A stretch of DNA of 37,895 nucleotides from JACPLA01 sp035291905 (GCA_035291905.1 DATDRF010000202.1:1-37895); one strand, 5' to 3'; positions 23,330 through 30,946 are shown, counted from the first letter of the stretch. Made by a program: numbers and translations. The notes: a model not told the origin generated them from the sequence alone.

Positions 23330-25750
23330 TCAGGACCGGAGCGCCGCTCCGCATCGATTTTTTGCGAGGTCGACGATCCGGGTAATCACGGCATTGGCCT
23401 CCTGGTCAGTGAGGGTGCGGTCGCTTGGCTGAAGCTCAAGAGCATACGCCAGGCTTTTCTTTCCTGCTCCAAGAGGCTCACCGGCATAAACATCAAAAAG
23501 GCTTAGGCTCTTGAGCAGAGTTCCTCCTGCTTCTCTTATGACCTTTTCCAGATCAGCTTGCAGGAGATCCGCATTGACCACAAATGCCAAGTCGCGTGTA
23601 ACGCTTGGAAACTTCGGAAGCTGGGCGAACTTTGTACGTTTGTCCCACCCGTTTTGCAGAACGTCGACATTGAGCTCGCAGAGATATACCTCCCGGTCAA
23701 TATCAAATGTTGCGGCAATCTGCTTCTTTAATGTTCCAAGAAAACCTGCGTAAGTACCTTGAATTTCAACGTCAATGTTGCCGGCACTTAAAGGTTTGCC
23801 GTTATCATAGTAAATTAAGCGATATTTGTCAAGAAAAAACTTGGAAAGGAGCGATTCAACCTCGCCTTTCATATCGAAAAAGTCGTATGCGCGAGAAGAA
23901 GAACTGTAATGCTGGGGCTGATAAGTGCCTGCAAGAACAAGAAGAAGTCTCCGCCCTTCGCTGTATCCCTCAAGCGAATCAGAGCTCCCGGTCCCAATCC
24001 GGCGATACACCTTCCCGAATTCGAACATCCGGATACTTGATTGTCCGTGATTGAAGTTTCGTTGGACAACGTCCAATGCTCCCGGAATGAGGCTCGGGCG
24101 GAGCATCTGCATATCTACGCTCACAGGATTAAGCACCTCGACCGGGGGCTCACCGGACAACAGAGCATGTGCCCTGTTCTGAAGACTGTTCGTGACCATC
24201 TCGTTGAACCCTGCCCCCACCAGAATTTCGCGCATGATGTCTTCAATATCCTCTTGTTCGGGCTTTGAAACCAAGTTCACGCGTGCATCGGTTCTGATCT
24301 CAATATTGTTGTAGCCGAATATTCTTGCCACTTCCTCGATCAGGTCGATCTCCTCCTGCAGGTCGTTGCGATAGGCCGGGATCGATGCTGAAACCAGACT
24401 ATTTTTGGTCTTCCTCACCGCAATACCCAGCCGTTTCAGAAAAGAGGCGACCTTCACTGCGGTAAGATCTGTTCCGAGCACCGCATTCGTGCGTGCAACT
24501 CTCAGGCCGACAATCCGGGGCTTTCTTTTCTTTGGATAAACATCGATCGACCCCTTGAGGACTTCGGCTCCCGCGAGCTCCTGAAAGAGTTGAGCGGCCC
24601 TGTTGGCAGCCGTCAGGGTCATTTCTATATCGACACTGCGCTCGAATCGCTGGGATGCCTCAGTCGACAGTCCAAGGCGCCTCGACGTCCGGCGAATGTT
24701 TGCAGGGTTGAAAAACGCACTTTCGAGAAGAACGTTCCTGGTCTTTTCGCTGATTTCGGAGTTCATCCCCCCCATGACTCCTGCAATCGCCACGGATCGG
24801 TCACCATCACAGATCATCAAGGTGTCGGAATTCAGGATTCTCTCTTTGCCGTCCAAAGTCACAAACCGTTCCGCCTCTTTTGCACATTTAACAACAATAC
24901 GGTCTCCTTCGAGCATGTCATAATCGAAAGCATGCAGCGGTTGGCCCGTTTCGAGCATGACAAAATTTGTGATATCCACAATATTGTTGATCGGGCGGAC
25001 ACCGACCGCAATCAGGAGATCCTGCAGCCATGCCGGAGACGGCCGAACGATGACATTCCTGAGAACGCGTGCAACGTATCTTGGACATTTCTCCGCGTCG
25101 CGGATCTGGACGGATGCATGTTTCCCGACCTGCTCTTTTGATTCCTTGGGCTTCCCCGCAAAAGCTTTCAGCGGTTTGGCGGTCATGGCCGCGATTTCTC
25201 GGGCCACACCGATGTGGCTGAGCCAATCACCCCGGTTCGCCGTGATCTCGAGATCATACACAATGTCGGTCTTTCGCAGATGCTGAGCCAGCGAAATCCC
25301 CACGGTCGCAGACGACTCGAGAACCTTTATGCCGTCTTTGTCGTCACCAAGATCCAGTTCGTACTCGGAGCATATCATACCGCTCGACTCCACTCCGCGG
25401 ATCTTGATTTTCTGAAGAGCGAAGGGTCGGCCGCTCGGATCGTGTTGATTTTTCGGAACTGTTGCTCCGACGAGGCCGACAGCAACCTTTTGCCCGGCGG
25501 CAACATTTGGCGCGCCGCAGACAATCTGCAGCTGCTCTTTTCCCGTATTGACGCGGCACACCGTCAGCCGGTCAGCATTCGGATGACGTTGACATTCAAG
25601 CACTTCACCCACGAGAAACCCTTCGTACATCTTGTCTTGTTCCTCGTAGTGCTCCACTTCCAGACCAAGCATGGAGAGCCCTTCGGCAAGTTGTCCGGGT
25701 TTGAGCTTTATGTCAATGTATCGCTTGAGCCAGTTATGGGAGATTCGCAT
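23330..25750 (-). CDS. pheT: Phenylalanine--tRNA ligase beta subunit
   Basis: An 806-residue PheT of normal length. Domains in order: N-terminal B1 (MRISHNWLKRYIDIKLKPGQ), an EMAP-type tRNA-binding domain (about 40-155, VGEVLECQRHPNADRLTVCR), the B3/B4 editing region (ITANRGDWLSHIGVAREIAA), B5 (IVGLRVARTNAVLGTDLTA), the catalytic-like core (RPSLIPGALDVVQRN, IRMFEFGKVYR) and the C-terminal FDX-ACB anticodon-binding domain (LPKFPSVTRDLAFVVNADLL). It forms the alpha2-beta2 enzyme with PheS, whose gene ends 4 nt upstream. It belongs to the thrS-infC-rpmI-rplT-pheST series. Confidence 0.98.
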   Translation of the reverse strand: MRISHNWLKRYIDIKLKPGQLAEGLSMLGLEVEHYEEQDKMYEGFLVGEVLECQRHPNADRLTVCRVNTGKEQLQIVCGAPNVAAGQKVAVGLVGATVPKNQHDPSGRPFALQKIKIRGVESSGMICSEYELDLGDDKDGIKVLESSATVGISLAQHLRKTDIVYDLEITANRGDWLSHIGVAREIAAMTAKPLKAFAGKPKESKEQVGKHASVQIRDAEKCPRYVARVLRNVIVRPSPAWLQDLLIAVGVRPINNIVDITNFVMLETGQPLHAFDYDMLEGDRIVVKCAKEAERFVTLDGKERILNSDTLMICDGDRSVAIAGVMGGMNSEISEKTRNVLLESAFFNPANIRRTSRRLGLSTEASQRFERSVDIEMTLTAANRAAQLFQELAGAEVLKGSIDVYPKKRKPRIVGLRVARTNAVLGTDLTAVKVASFLKRLGIAVRKTKNSLVSASIPAYRNDLQEEIDLIEEVARIFGYNNIEIRTDARVNLVSKPEQEDIEDIMREILVGAGFNEMVTNSLQNRAHALLSGEPPVEVLNPVSVDMQMLRPSLIPGALDVVQRNFNHGQSSIRMFEFGKVYRRIGTGSSDSLEGYSEGRRLLLVLAGTYQPQHYSSSSRAYDFFDMKGEVESLLSKFFLDKYRLIYYDNGKPLSAGNIDVEIQGTYAGFLGTLKKQIAATFDIDREVYLCELNVDVLQNGWDKRTKFAQLPKFPSVTRDLAFVVNADLLQADLEKVIREAGGTLLKSLSLFDVYAGEPLGAGKKSLAYALELQPSDRTLTDQEANAVITRIVDLAKNRCGAALRS

Positions 25751-25754
25751 GGGA

Positions 25755-26765
25755 TCAGAACTGTGTCAAAAAACGAAGATCGTTTTCAAAGTAAAGCCGG
25801 ATATCGTCGATGCCGTAACGAAGCAGAGCCATTCTTTCGATGCCCATACCAAAGGCATAGCCCGTGTATTGTTCAGGGTCATAACCGACATTCTTCAGGA
25901 CGTGCGGATGAACCATTCCCGAACCTCCCACCTCGAGCCAACCATTGTACTTGCAGATCGGACATCCCTTCTGCCCGCACACGAAACAGGAAATATACAT
26001 GTCTGCGCTCGGTTCGGTAAAGGGGAAGAATGTCGGCCGGAACTTGTATTGCACCGAGCTTCCGTAGTATTGCCTGGCGAACGAGACAAGTGTCCCCTTT
26101 AACTCGCTCATGGTTACATTCCGGTCCACATAGAGCCCCTCGAGCTGGTGGAAGATCACGTGGCTTCTGGCGCTGACCGCTTCATTGCGGTAGACGCGCC
26201 CGGGCATGATGACGCGAACCGGGGGCTTTTGTCCCTCCATCACCCGAATTTGGACCGGCGATGTATGGGTGCGCAGGAGAATGTTCTTCGATACAAAAAA
26301 GGTATCCTGCATATCGCGCGCAGGATGATCGGGGGGAAAATTCAGAGCGGTAAAGTTATGAAAATCGTCTTCAATATCAGGGCCCGAGGCAACAGTGAAG
26401 CCCATTCTGCCAAAGATGGTCTTCAGTTCTTCCAACGTTTGGGTGATGGGATGCTTCGTGCCGGCCGGCCTCGCCCTACCCGGCAGGGAAATATCGAGCT
26501 CCTTCGAAGGACCCTTTTCTCCTCCGGCCAGCGAAGCCTGTTTGCCGTCGAATTCAGTCTGAATGAAGGAACGCAGCTCATTCAGTGCGCGTCCTACGAC
26601 CTTTTTTTGATCTCCCGAGACGCTCCTGAGTTCTTCGAACAGCTGCGCGACAATTCCCTTGCGGCTCAGGTACTTGATGCGAAACGATTCCAGATCCTCT
26701 TTGGATCCGGCAGCGCTCAATTCAGCCGTTACAGCTTCTCGTGTTCGCTGGATTTTTTCGACCAT
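25755..26765 (-). CDS. pheS: Phenylalanine--tRNA ligase alpha subunit
   Basis: A 336-residue PheS. An N-terminal coiled coil (about 1-85) is followed by class II synthetase motifs: HPITQTLEELKTIFGRMGF, DFHNFTALNFPPDHPARDMQ (motif 1/2 region), LLRTHTSPVQIRVM, HQLEGLYVDR, FRPTFFPFTEPSAD and GIERMALLRYGIDD (motif 3). A CxxC-containing insert, CGQKGCPIC, is common outside the Enterobacteria. It lies 95 nt after rplT, and that gap contains a 9-bp inverted repeat (26788-26856). It is coupled to pheT at 4 nt. Charging of tRNA-Phe in the cytoplasm is the function. Confidence 0.98.
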   Translation of the reverse strand: MVEKIQRTREAVTAELSAAGSKEDLESFRIKYLSRKGIVAQLFEELRSVSGDQKKVVGRALNELRSFIQTEFDGKQASLAGGEKGPSKELDISLPGRARPAGTKHPITQTLEELKTIFGRMGFTVASGPDIEDDFHNFTALNFPPDHPARDMQDTFFVSKNILLRTHTSPVQIRVMEGQKPPVRVIMPGRVYRNEAVSARSHVIFHQLEGLYVDRNVTMSELKGTLVSFARQYYGSSVQYKFRPTFFPFTEPSADMYISCFVCGQKGCPICKYNGWLEVGGSGMVHPHVLKNVGYDPEQYTGYAFGMGIERMALLRYGIDDIRLYFENDLRFLTQF

Positions 26766-26787
26766 GGGAGATTACTTAAAAGAAAGA

Positions 26788-26856
26788 ATCTTTCCACCGG
26801 GCTTTGGAATCGGCCGTTCTCACAGGAGAGGGCAGTCCTTAGCACGATGGAAAGAT
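26788..26856 (-). promoter_or_regulatory. Long-loop inverted repeat between rplT and pheS (possible leader structure)
   Basis: On the minus strand ATCTTTCCA (26856-26848) and TGGAAAGAT (26796-26788) are perfect 9-nt complements, 51 nt apart, followed by TCTTTCTTTT. The element starts 4 nt after the rplT stop and ends 22 nt before the pheS ATG. In E. coli the pheM leader peptide and attenuator occupy this place. No convincing Phe-rich leader ORF is present here: a GTG-initiated frame contains only RFFLL. Function is uncertain. Confidence 0.35.
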
Positions 26857-26860
26857 CCGA

Positions 26861-27208
26861 TCAGGCAGTGACGAATTTGACTACTTCAGCAAACGCCTGA
26901 GGGTTGTGCACCGCGAGATCAGCCAGAAGCTTACGGTTGATGAGCACCTGCTTCTTCTCCATCCCGGTGATCAACCTGGAATAGGTTATACCGTTCATTC
27001 GAGCTGCGGCATTGATGCGCGTGATCCATAGCCCCCGGTACTCCCGCTTTTTTGTTTTGCGGTGACGATAGGCATGGGTCAGGGCCTTGTCGACGTGGTG
27101 TTTCGCAATAGTGTAAACTTTACTGCGTCCACCCCAATAACCCTTTGCCTGGTCGAGGACCTTCTTTCTCCGGCGGTGCGACGCGACTTTGTTTTGTGAA
27201 CGTGGCAT
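26861..27208 (-). CDS. rplT: 50S ribosomal protein L20
   Basis: A 115-residue L20 of normal size. It opens MPRSQNKVASHRRRKKVLDQAKGYWGG-type sequence, the family's very basic N-terminal extension, and continues SKVYTIAKHHVDKAL and RDR-like KKREYRGLWITRINAAAR, then GITYSRLITGMEKKQVLINR. L20 is needed early in 50S assembly and in some bacteria represses the infC-rpmI-rplT message. It lies 18 nt after rpmI. A weakly conserved AGAAGAG stretch precedes the ATG. Confidence 0.98.
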   Translation of the reverse strand: MPRSQNKVASHRRRKKVLDQAKGYWGGRSKVYTIAKHHVDKALTHAYRHRKTKKREYRGLWITRINAAARMNGITYSRLITGMEKKQVLINRKLLADLAVHNPQAFAEVVKFVTA

Positions 27209-27226
27209 GGCTCTCTTCTCTTTCTG

Positions 27227-27421
27227 TTATGCTAATAGGAACCTTCTGACTTTGTATGCTTCCGACTTATGGACGAGTCCTGGTTTACGGAGATGCCGTT
27301 TCCGTTTCGTCGTCTTGGAGGTGAGAATGTGCCTCCGCAGCGCTTTTCGACGCTTGATCTTTCCCGTTGCCGTTACTCTATAGTGTTTCATCGCACTGCG
27401 TCGGCTCTTCATTTTAGGCAT
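27227..27421 (-). CDS. rpmI: 50S ribosomal protein L35
   Basis: A 64-residue L35: MPKMKSRRSAMKHYRVTATG, then KIKRRKALRRHILTSKTTKR and RHLRKPGLVHKSE, the family pattern of short length and high Lys/Arg content. It overlaps the end of infC by 8 nt. GGGAG lies 8-9 bases before the ATG, within infC coding sequence. The infC-rpmI-rplT order is conserved in most bacteria. Confidence 0.97.
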   Translation of the reverse strand: MPKMKSRRSAMKHYRVTATGKIKRRKALRRHILTSKTTKRKRHLRKPGLVHKSEAYKVRRFLLA

Positions 27422-27992
27422 GACTTACTGCTCCCTTATCGGTCTTAGGTTGTTTTTCTTTCTCCGGACCCTTCTTTTTCGATTTATCAGCAACGTAGTA
27501 TGCAATCATCTGCCTGCCCTCCATCTTCGGCGCCGCCTCCACTTTTGCAATGTCGGCAATACTCTCTGTGAAGCGTACCAGAAGTTCGGCCCCAAGCTCC
27601 TTGTATGCTATTTCGCGCCCCTTGAATACGACTGTCGCTTTGACCTTGTCTCCCTCTTCGAGAAAAGCGCGGGCATGCCGCACTTTGAATTCAAAATCGT
27701 GAGTATCTGTGTTCGGATGAAAACGTATTTCCTTCACCTGCGTAACGTGCTGATGCTTTTTCTGCAATTTTTCCTTTTTTGCCAGCTCGTATTTGTATTT
27801 CCCGAAATCCATGAGCTTGCATACCGGAGGATCGGCATTTGGGACAATTTCGATGAGATCCGACCCGATATCGGAGGCGGTGCGAATGGCCTCGGGCGTG
27901 GACATAACGCCCAACTGCTGGCCGTCACGGCCAATAACACGGACTTGAGGTGCCCTGATTTCCGTGTTGATGCGAGCGCGCTGTTGTTTGAT
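27414..27992 (-). CDS. infC: Translation initiation factor IF-3, apparently with an ATC start codon
   Basis: IF-3 of about 192 residues, binding the 30S subunit and policing start-codon choice. The N-domain reads RARINTEIRAPQVRVIGRDG then QQLGVMSTPEAI, and the C-domain has CKLMDFGKYKYE and KEIRFHPNTDTHDFEFKVRH. The conserved N-terminus lies upstream of any usual start. Between the in-frame stop (the thrS TAG at 28007-28005) and the TTG at 27914 there is no ATG, GTG or TTG in frame. An ATC at 27992-27990 follows AGGAG by 8 bases and gives IKQQRARIN, the expected N-terminus. Non-AUG starts (AUU, AUC, AUA) on infC allow autoregulation in other bacteria. The TTG at 27914 would remove about 26 conserved residues and is rejected. 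Confidence 0.92.
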   Translation of the reverse strand: MKQQRARINTEIRAPQVRVIGRDGQQLGVMSTPEAIRTASDIGSDLIEIVPNADPPVCKLMDFGKYKYELAKKEKLQKKHQHVTQVKEIRFHPNTDTHDFEFKVRHARAFLEEGDKVKATVVFKGREIAYKELGAELLVRFTESIADIAKVEAAPKMEGRQMIAYYVADKSKKKGPEKEKQPKTDKGAVSHA

Positions 27993-28004
27993 AGGCGTGT
28001 TCTC

Positions 28005-29945
28005 CTAAAGTGTGAGTGATTTCCGGCGAATCCCTTCGAGGACTTTCGCGAGGAATTCTTCCTGCTTCATTGCCCCAAGGTCTCCCTTTTTGTGCTGACG
28101 TACTGCCACGGTCCCGCTGGCCACCTCTTTGTCCCCCACCACAAGCATGTACGGGACTTTCTTGGTTTCCCAATCACGAATCTTGTAGCCAATCTTTTCA
28201 TTCCTGTCATCGAGTTCCACACGAAGTCCTGCGCTCCGGTATTTCTGGAACACCGACTCGGCGTACGGATGGTGACTGTCTGTTATGGGAAGCACGACCG
28301 CATGGATCGGTGAGAGCCACAGCGGGAATTCGCCGGCATAATGTTCGATCATGATCCCGATGAACCGCTCCAGCGAACCGAAGGGCGCCCTGTGAATAAC
28401 CACCGGACGATGCTTCAACCCGTCGCTTCCTGTATATTCAAGGTTGAAGCGTTCGGGCATGACGTAATCCACCTGCACAGTCCCCAACTGCCATGTCCGA
28501 CCCAGGACATCACGGACCATGAAGTCGATCTTTGGCCCGTAGAAAGCCGCCTCGCCAATTCCCACAAAATGATCAAGCTTTGTTTCCCTGGCAACAGCGG
28601 TAATGTCCTCTTCGGCCTTGATCCACAGTGCATCCTCGCCGCCGAATTTTTCCTTGTTCTTCGGATCGCGGAATGAGAGCCGCGTGCGAAAGTCCGAGAA
28701 CCCAAGCGTCTGGAAAACGTACTGAATTAGTCGGATAACCTCCACCAATTCCGCACGGAGCTGATCCTGCCGTACAAACATGTGCGAATCGTCGACAGTA
28801 AACGACCGCACCCGTATCAGGCCGTTAAGCTCGCCGGATTGCTCGTACCGATACACTGTCCCGAATTCGGCAAGCCGGATGGGAAGATCACGATAGCTCC
28901 TGGGCCTCGAAGCATAGATCTGAAAATGGTGCGGGCAATTCATCGGCTTAAGAAGATACAGCTCATTTTCAACCTTCAGGGGACTGAACTGACTCTCCTT
29001 GTAATACGGGTAGTGCCCGCTGGTCTTGTACAGCTCGATATTGCCGATGTGGGGGGTGACAACCGGTTGATAACCCCTCTTCTTCTGCTCTTCCCGAAGA
29101 AACTGTTCGAGCGTTTCCCTGACAATCGTCCCTTTCGGCAGCCAGAGCGGAAGGCCGCCGCCGACTTTCGGGGTGAGGAGAAAGAGTTCCAGCTCTTGTC
29201 CCAGCTTCCTGTGATCCCTCCGCTTTGCCTCCTCGAGCCTGAAGAGGTGTTCGTCGAGTTCTTTCTTTGTGGGGAACGTCACACCGTACACCCGCTGAAG
29301 CATCTTGTTCTTTTCGTTCCCGCGCCAATATGCTCCCGCAACGCTGAGCAGCTTGATTGCTTTGATCCTCCCCGTCGCGGGGATATGCGGACCGTAGCAG
29401 AGATCCGTGAAATTTCCCTGGTGGTAGAAGGTGATTGTCTCCCCCTTCAATTCCTCCAGAAGTTCCAGTTTGTACGGATCCTTCTTCTTTTTGAAATACT
29501 CCACTGCCTCTTCCCACTTCTTTTCTTCACGGCGATACGGTGCATTTCTCTCGGCCAATTTCGTCATGAGGTCCTCAATTTTCTGAAGATCCTCACCTGT
29601 GAGGGCATGTTCGCCGAGGTCAATATCGTAGTAGAAGCCCGCTTCAATGGGAGGGCCTATGCCAAACTTGGTTCCGGGGAACAGCGATTCGATTGCCTCG
29701 GCCATCAGGTGCGCCGAGCTGTGCCAGAACGCGTATTTCCCGCCGTCATCGGCCCACTTCAGGATGCGCACCGAGGCATCCGAAGAGACGGGGCGGGCGA
29801 GATCCCACACTTCACCGTTGACTTCAACGGCCAGGGCCTCTTTGGCGAGACCGCCGCTGATGCCTTGGGCAATCTCGAGGCCCGTAACACCCTGGTTGAA
29901 GCTCTTTGTCGAGGCGTCGGGAAATGTGACGAGGATATTCTTCAT
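28005..29945 (-). CDS. thrS: Threonine--tRNA ligase
   Basis: A 646-residue ThrS. Domains: an N-terminal TGS domain (MKNILVTFPDASTKSFNQGV), the editing domain with HSSAHLMAEAI, class II catalytic core motifs (YLLKPMNCPHHF, motif 2 RLAEFGTVYRYEQSGELNGL, motif 3 RAPFGSLERFIGIMIEHYAG) and the C-terminal anticodon domain (VVLPITDSHHPYAESV, RVELDDRNEKIGYKIR). The ATG at 29945 gives the standard start; the longer open frame upstream runs through tRNA-Val and is rejected. No Shine-Dalgarno is visible, and an intrinsic terminator hairpin ends 10 nt before the ATG. Its stop TAG overlaps the infC ribosome-binding site. Confidence 0.98.
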   Translation of the reverse strand: MKNILVTFPDASTKSFNQGVTGLEIAQGISGGLAKEALAVEVNGEVWDLARPVSSDASVRILKWADDGGKYAFWHSSAHLMAEAIESLFPGTKFGIGPPIEAGFYYDIDLGEHALTGEDLQKIEDLMTKLAERNAPYRREEKKWEEAVEYFKKKKDPYKLELLEELKGETITFYHQGNFTDLCYGPHIPATGRIKAIKLLSVAGAYWRGNEKNKMLQRVYGVTFPTKKELDEHLFRLEEAKRRDHRKLGQELELFLLTPKVGGGLPLWLPKGTIVRETLEQFLREEQKKRGYQPVVTPHIGNIELYKTSGHYPYYKESQFSPLKVENELYLLKPMNCPHHFQIYASRPRSYRDLPIRLAEFGTVYRYEQSGELNGLIRVRSFTVDDSHMFVRQDQLRAELVEVIRLIQYVFQTLGFSDFRTRLSFRDPKNKEKFGGEDALWIKAEEDITAVARETKLDHFVGIGEAAFYGPKIDFMVRDVLGRTWQLGTVQVDYVMPERFNLEYTGSDGLKHRPVVIHRAPFGSLERFIGIMIEHYAGEFPLWLSPIHAVVLPITDSHHPYAESVFQKYRSAGLRVELDDRNEKIGYKIRDWETKKVPYMLVVGDKEVASGTVAVRQHKKGDLGAMKQEEFLAKVLEGIRRKSLTL

Positions 29946-29955
29946 CGTATGAGGC

Positions 29956-29981
29956 AAAAAAAATCGGAGCAATCTCCGATT
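29956..29981 (-). terminator. Intrinsic terminator/attenuator between tRNA-Val and thrS
   Basis: On the minus strand, AATCGGAG (29981-29974), a 4-nt loop ATTG and CTCCGATT (29969-29962) form a perfect 8-bp stem that runs into eight T residues (29963-29956). It lies 20 nt after tRNA-Val and ends 10 nt before the thrS ATG. No promoter can fit between it and thrS, so thrS transcription must pass through it. Confidence 0.88.
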
Positions 29982-30001
29982 AGACAATCTCTTACCGCCA
30001 G

Positions 30002-30075
30002 TGGGCCCTATAGGACTCGAACCTATGACCTCTACCATGTCAAGGTAGCGCTCTAGCCAACTGAGCTAAGAGCCC
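30002..30075 (-). tRNA. tRNA-Val (GAC)
   Basis: A complete 74-nt cloverleaf on the minus strand. The acceptor GGGCTCT pairs with AGGGCCC, with one G-T pair. The D-arm is AGCTCAGTTGGCTAGAGC. The anticodon stem CTACC/GGTAG encloses TTGACAT, giving anticodon GAC. The T-arm contains GGTTCGAGTCC. The discriminator is A; CCA is not encoded. Its own promoter lies 20 bp upstream and a terminator 20 nt downstream. Confidence 0.96.
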
Positions 30076-30094
30076 TTCTTTCATTCGGAAGGAC

Positions 30095-30123
30095 AGTATA
30101 GCCAAATTTTGCAGGAGAATCAA
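30095..30123 (-). promoter_or_regulatory. Sigma70-type promoter of tRNA-Val (and probably thrS operon)
   Basis: On the minus strand, TTGATT (30123-30118) and TATACT (30100-30095) are separated by exactly 17 bp. Transcription would begin near 30088, about 13 nt before the tRNA 5' end. It is the nearest visible promoter upstream of thrS-infC-rpmI-rplT-pheST, which would be reached only past the terminator at 29956-29981. Confidence 0.7.
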
Positions 30124-30150
30124 GGAATCCGGGGTGCTTTGGGCCTTGAT

Positions 30151-30399
30151 TCAGCCTTTCTCTCCGCTTTCGCCTTTTGAAGTCAGTTTTTTCCAAACGT
30201 CTTCGATGTCTTTTTTGGATTTCTTCCTGGCGTAGCGTTCATGGAGTTCGGTGAGCTTCTTTTCGGAAAGACGGTCAAGATCTTCATCGTCCCGGTCTCG
30301 TTTCAGGAGCATTTCGAACTCTTCAAGATCATCCCTGCTCATTTGGCGGGAATAATATCGCAGGTCCTGGATCATCTTCTGTTGTTCAGGGCGGGTCAT
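30151..30399 (-). CDS. Small, highly charged hypothetical protein
   Basis: An 82-residue protein, almost entirely helical and charged: MTRPEQQKMIQDLRYYSRQM, then DDLEEFEMLLKRDRDDEDLD and RLSEKKLTELHERYARKKSK. No signal peptide, membrane segment or known motif was recognised. It sits between tRNA-Leu and the tRNA-Val promoter on the same strand. Heptad-like spacing suggests a coiled coil or helical hairpin. Function unknown; coding status is likely from its composition but not proven. Confidence 0.6.
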   Translation of the reverse strand: MTRPEQQKMIQDLRYYSRQMSRDDLEEFEMLLKRDRDDEDLDRLSEKKLTELHERYARKKSKKDIEDVWKKLTSKGESGEKG

Positions 30400-30431
30400 T
30401 GAATATCTGGGTCTTAAGGGGGCAAGTGCAG

Positions 30432-30515
30432 TGCCGAGATCGGGAGTCGAACCCGAATGAGGTTGCCCTCATGGGATTTTAAGTCCCAAGCGTCTACCAG
30501 TTCCGCCATCCCGGC
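30432..30515 (-). tRNA. tRNA-Leu (TAA)
   Basis: An 84-nt class II tRNA. The acceptor GCCGGGA pairs with TCTCGGC. The D-arm region is GGCGGAACTGGTAGACGC. The anticodon stem TGGGA/TCCCA encloses CTTAAAA, so the anticodon is TAA. A variable arm TGAGGGCAACCTCA follows, then the T-arm CGGGTTCGACTCCCG. Discriminator A fits leucine; CCA is not encoded. Confidence 0.96.
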
Positions 30516-30520
30516 TAAAC

Positions 30521-30558
30521 ATGGAAAATTGGGAATTGGGAATGGAAAATTGGGAATT
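30521..30558. repeat. Short direct repeat between tRNA-Leu and tRNA-Cys
   Basis: The 17-bp unit ATGGAAAATTGGGAATT occurs at 30521-30537 and again at 30542-30558, and further partial copies (GGGAATTGGGA) fill the gap. The 105-bp tRNA spacer is otherwise AT-rich and without an ORF or clear promoter. Confidence 0.75.
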
Positions 30559-30620
30559 CAGAATGGAGAAAATCGAATTCTACAAATTCTCAATCCTGTA
30601 ATTGACAGTTTTCCTTGTTG

Positions 30621-30692
30621 AGGCGCCGGGCGGATTCGAACCGCCGCATAAAGGTTTTGCAGACCTCTCCCTTACCACTTGGGTACGGCGCC
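30621..30692 (-). tRNA. tRNA-Cys (GCA)
   Basis: A 72-nt tRNA. The acceptor GGCGCCG pairs fully with CGGCGCC. The anticodon stem AGGT/ACCT encloses CTGCAAA, giving anticodon GCA. The T-arm is GGCGGTTCGAATCCGCC. Discriminator T (U73) is the identity element for cysteine. CCA is not encoded. It starts only 2 bp after the GIY-YIG gene ends. Confidence 0.96.
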
Positions 30693-30694
30693 AG

Positions 30695-30946
30695 CTATTC
30701 TTGCCTCTTAAGAATCTCCTTGAGTTCTTCCCTCCCTCGCCCACTCTTCAGGTATTTCTCCCTGCTCTTGGCACTTTCCTCGTCATCATACCACTCGAGG
30801 TGGTCAACAATGAAAGGACGACGCCTCCGTGTTGATTCAGTCTTTCCGGCGTTTTGCTCCTGAAATCTTCGACTGAAGTCTTTTGTGTAGCCAGTATACT
30901 GCTTCCCGTCCTTCAGACTTCGCAAGACATATACCCAGAACATCAT
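30695..30946 (-). CDS. GIY-YIG nuclease family protein (YhbQ/UPF0213-like)
   Basis: An 83-residue single-domain GIY-YIG protein. The family core is MFWVYVLRSLKDGKQYTGYT, where VYV and YTG stand for GIY and YIG. It is followed by the catalytic Arg in FSRRFQEQN and the metal-binding Glu in DDEESAKSREKYLKSGRGRE. The family cleaves DNA or is of unknown activity as a stand-alone domain; it lacks the UvrC partner domains. Tandem ATGs at 30946 and 30943 follow a G-rich stretch (GGGGG). It lies between tRNA-Gly and tRNA-Cys with a strong hairpin just upstream, an arrangement suggestive of a small mobile insertion. Confidence 0.9.
   Translation of the reverse strand: MMFWVYVLRSLKDGKQYTGYTKDFSRRFQEQNAGKTESTRRRRPFIVDHLEWYDDEESAKSREKYLKSGRGREELKEILKRQE

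Noticed and set aside
28782..30056. 424-residue plus-strand open frame
   Set aside because: It is antisense to thrS over almost its whole length and also crosses tRNA-Val; thrS has complete synthetase motifs.
29945..30129. T-box riboswitch upstream of thrS
   Set aside because: The space is occupied by tRNA-Val; no specifier stem or T-box sequence is seen, only the terminator hairpin.
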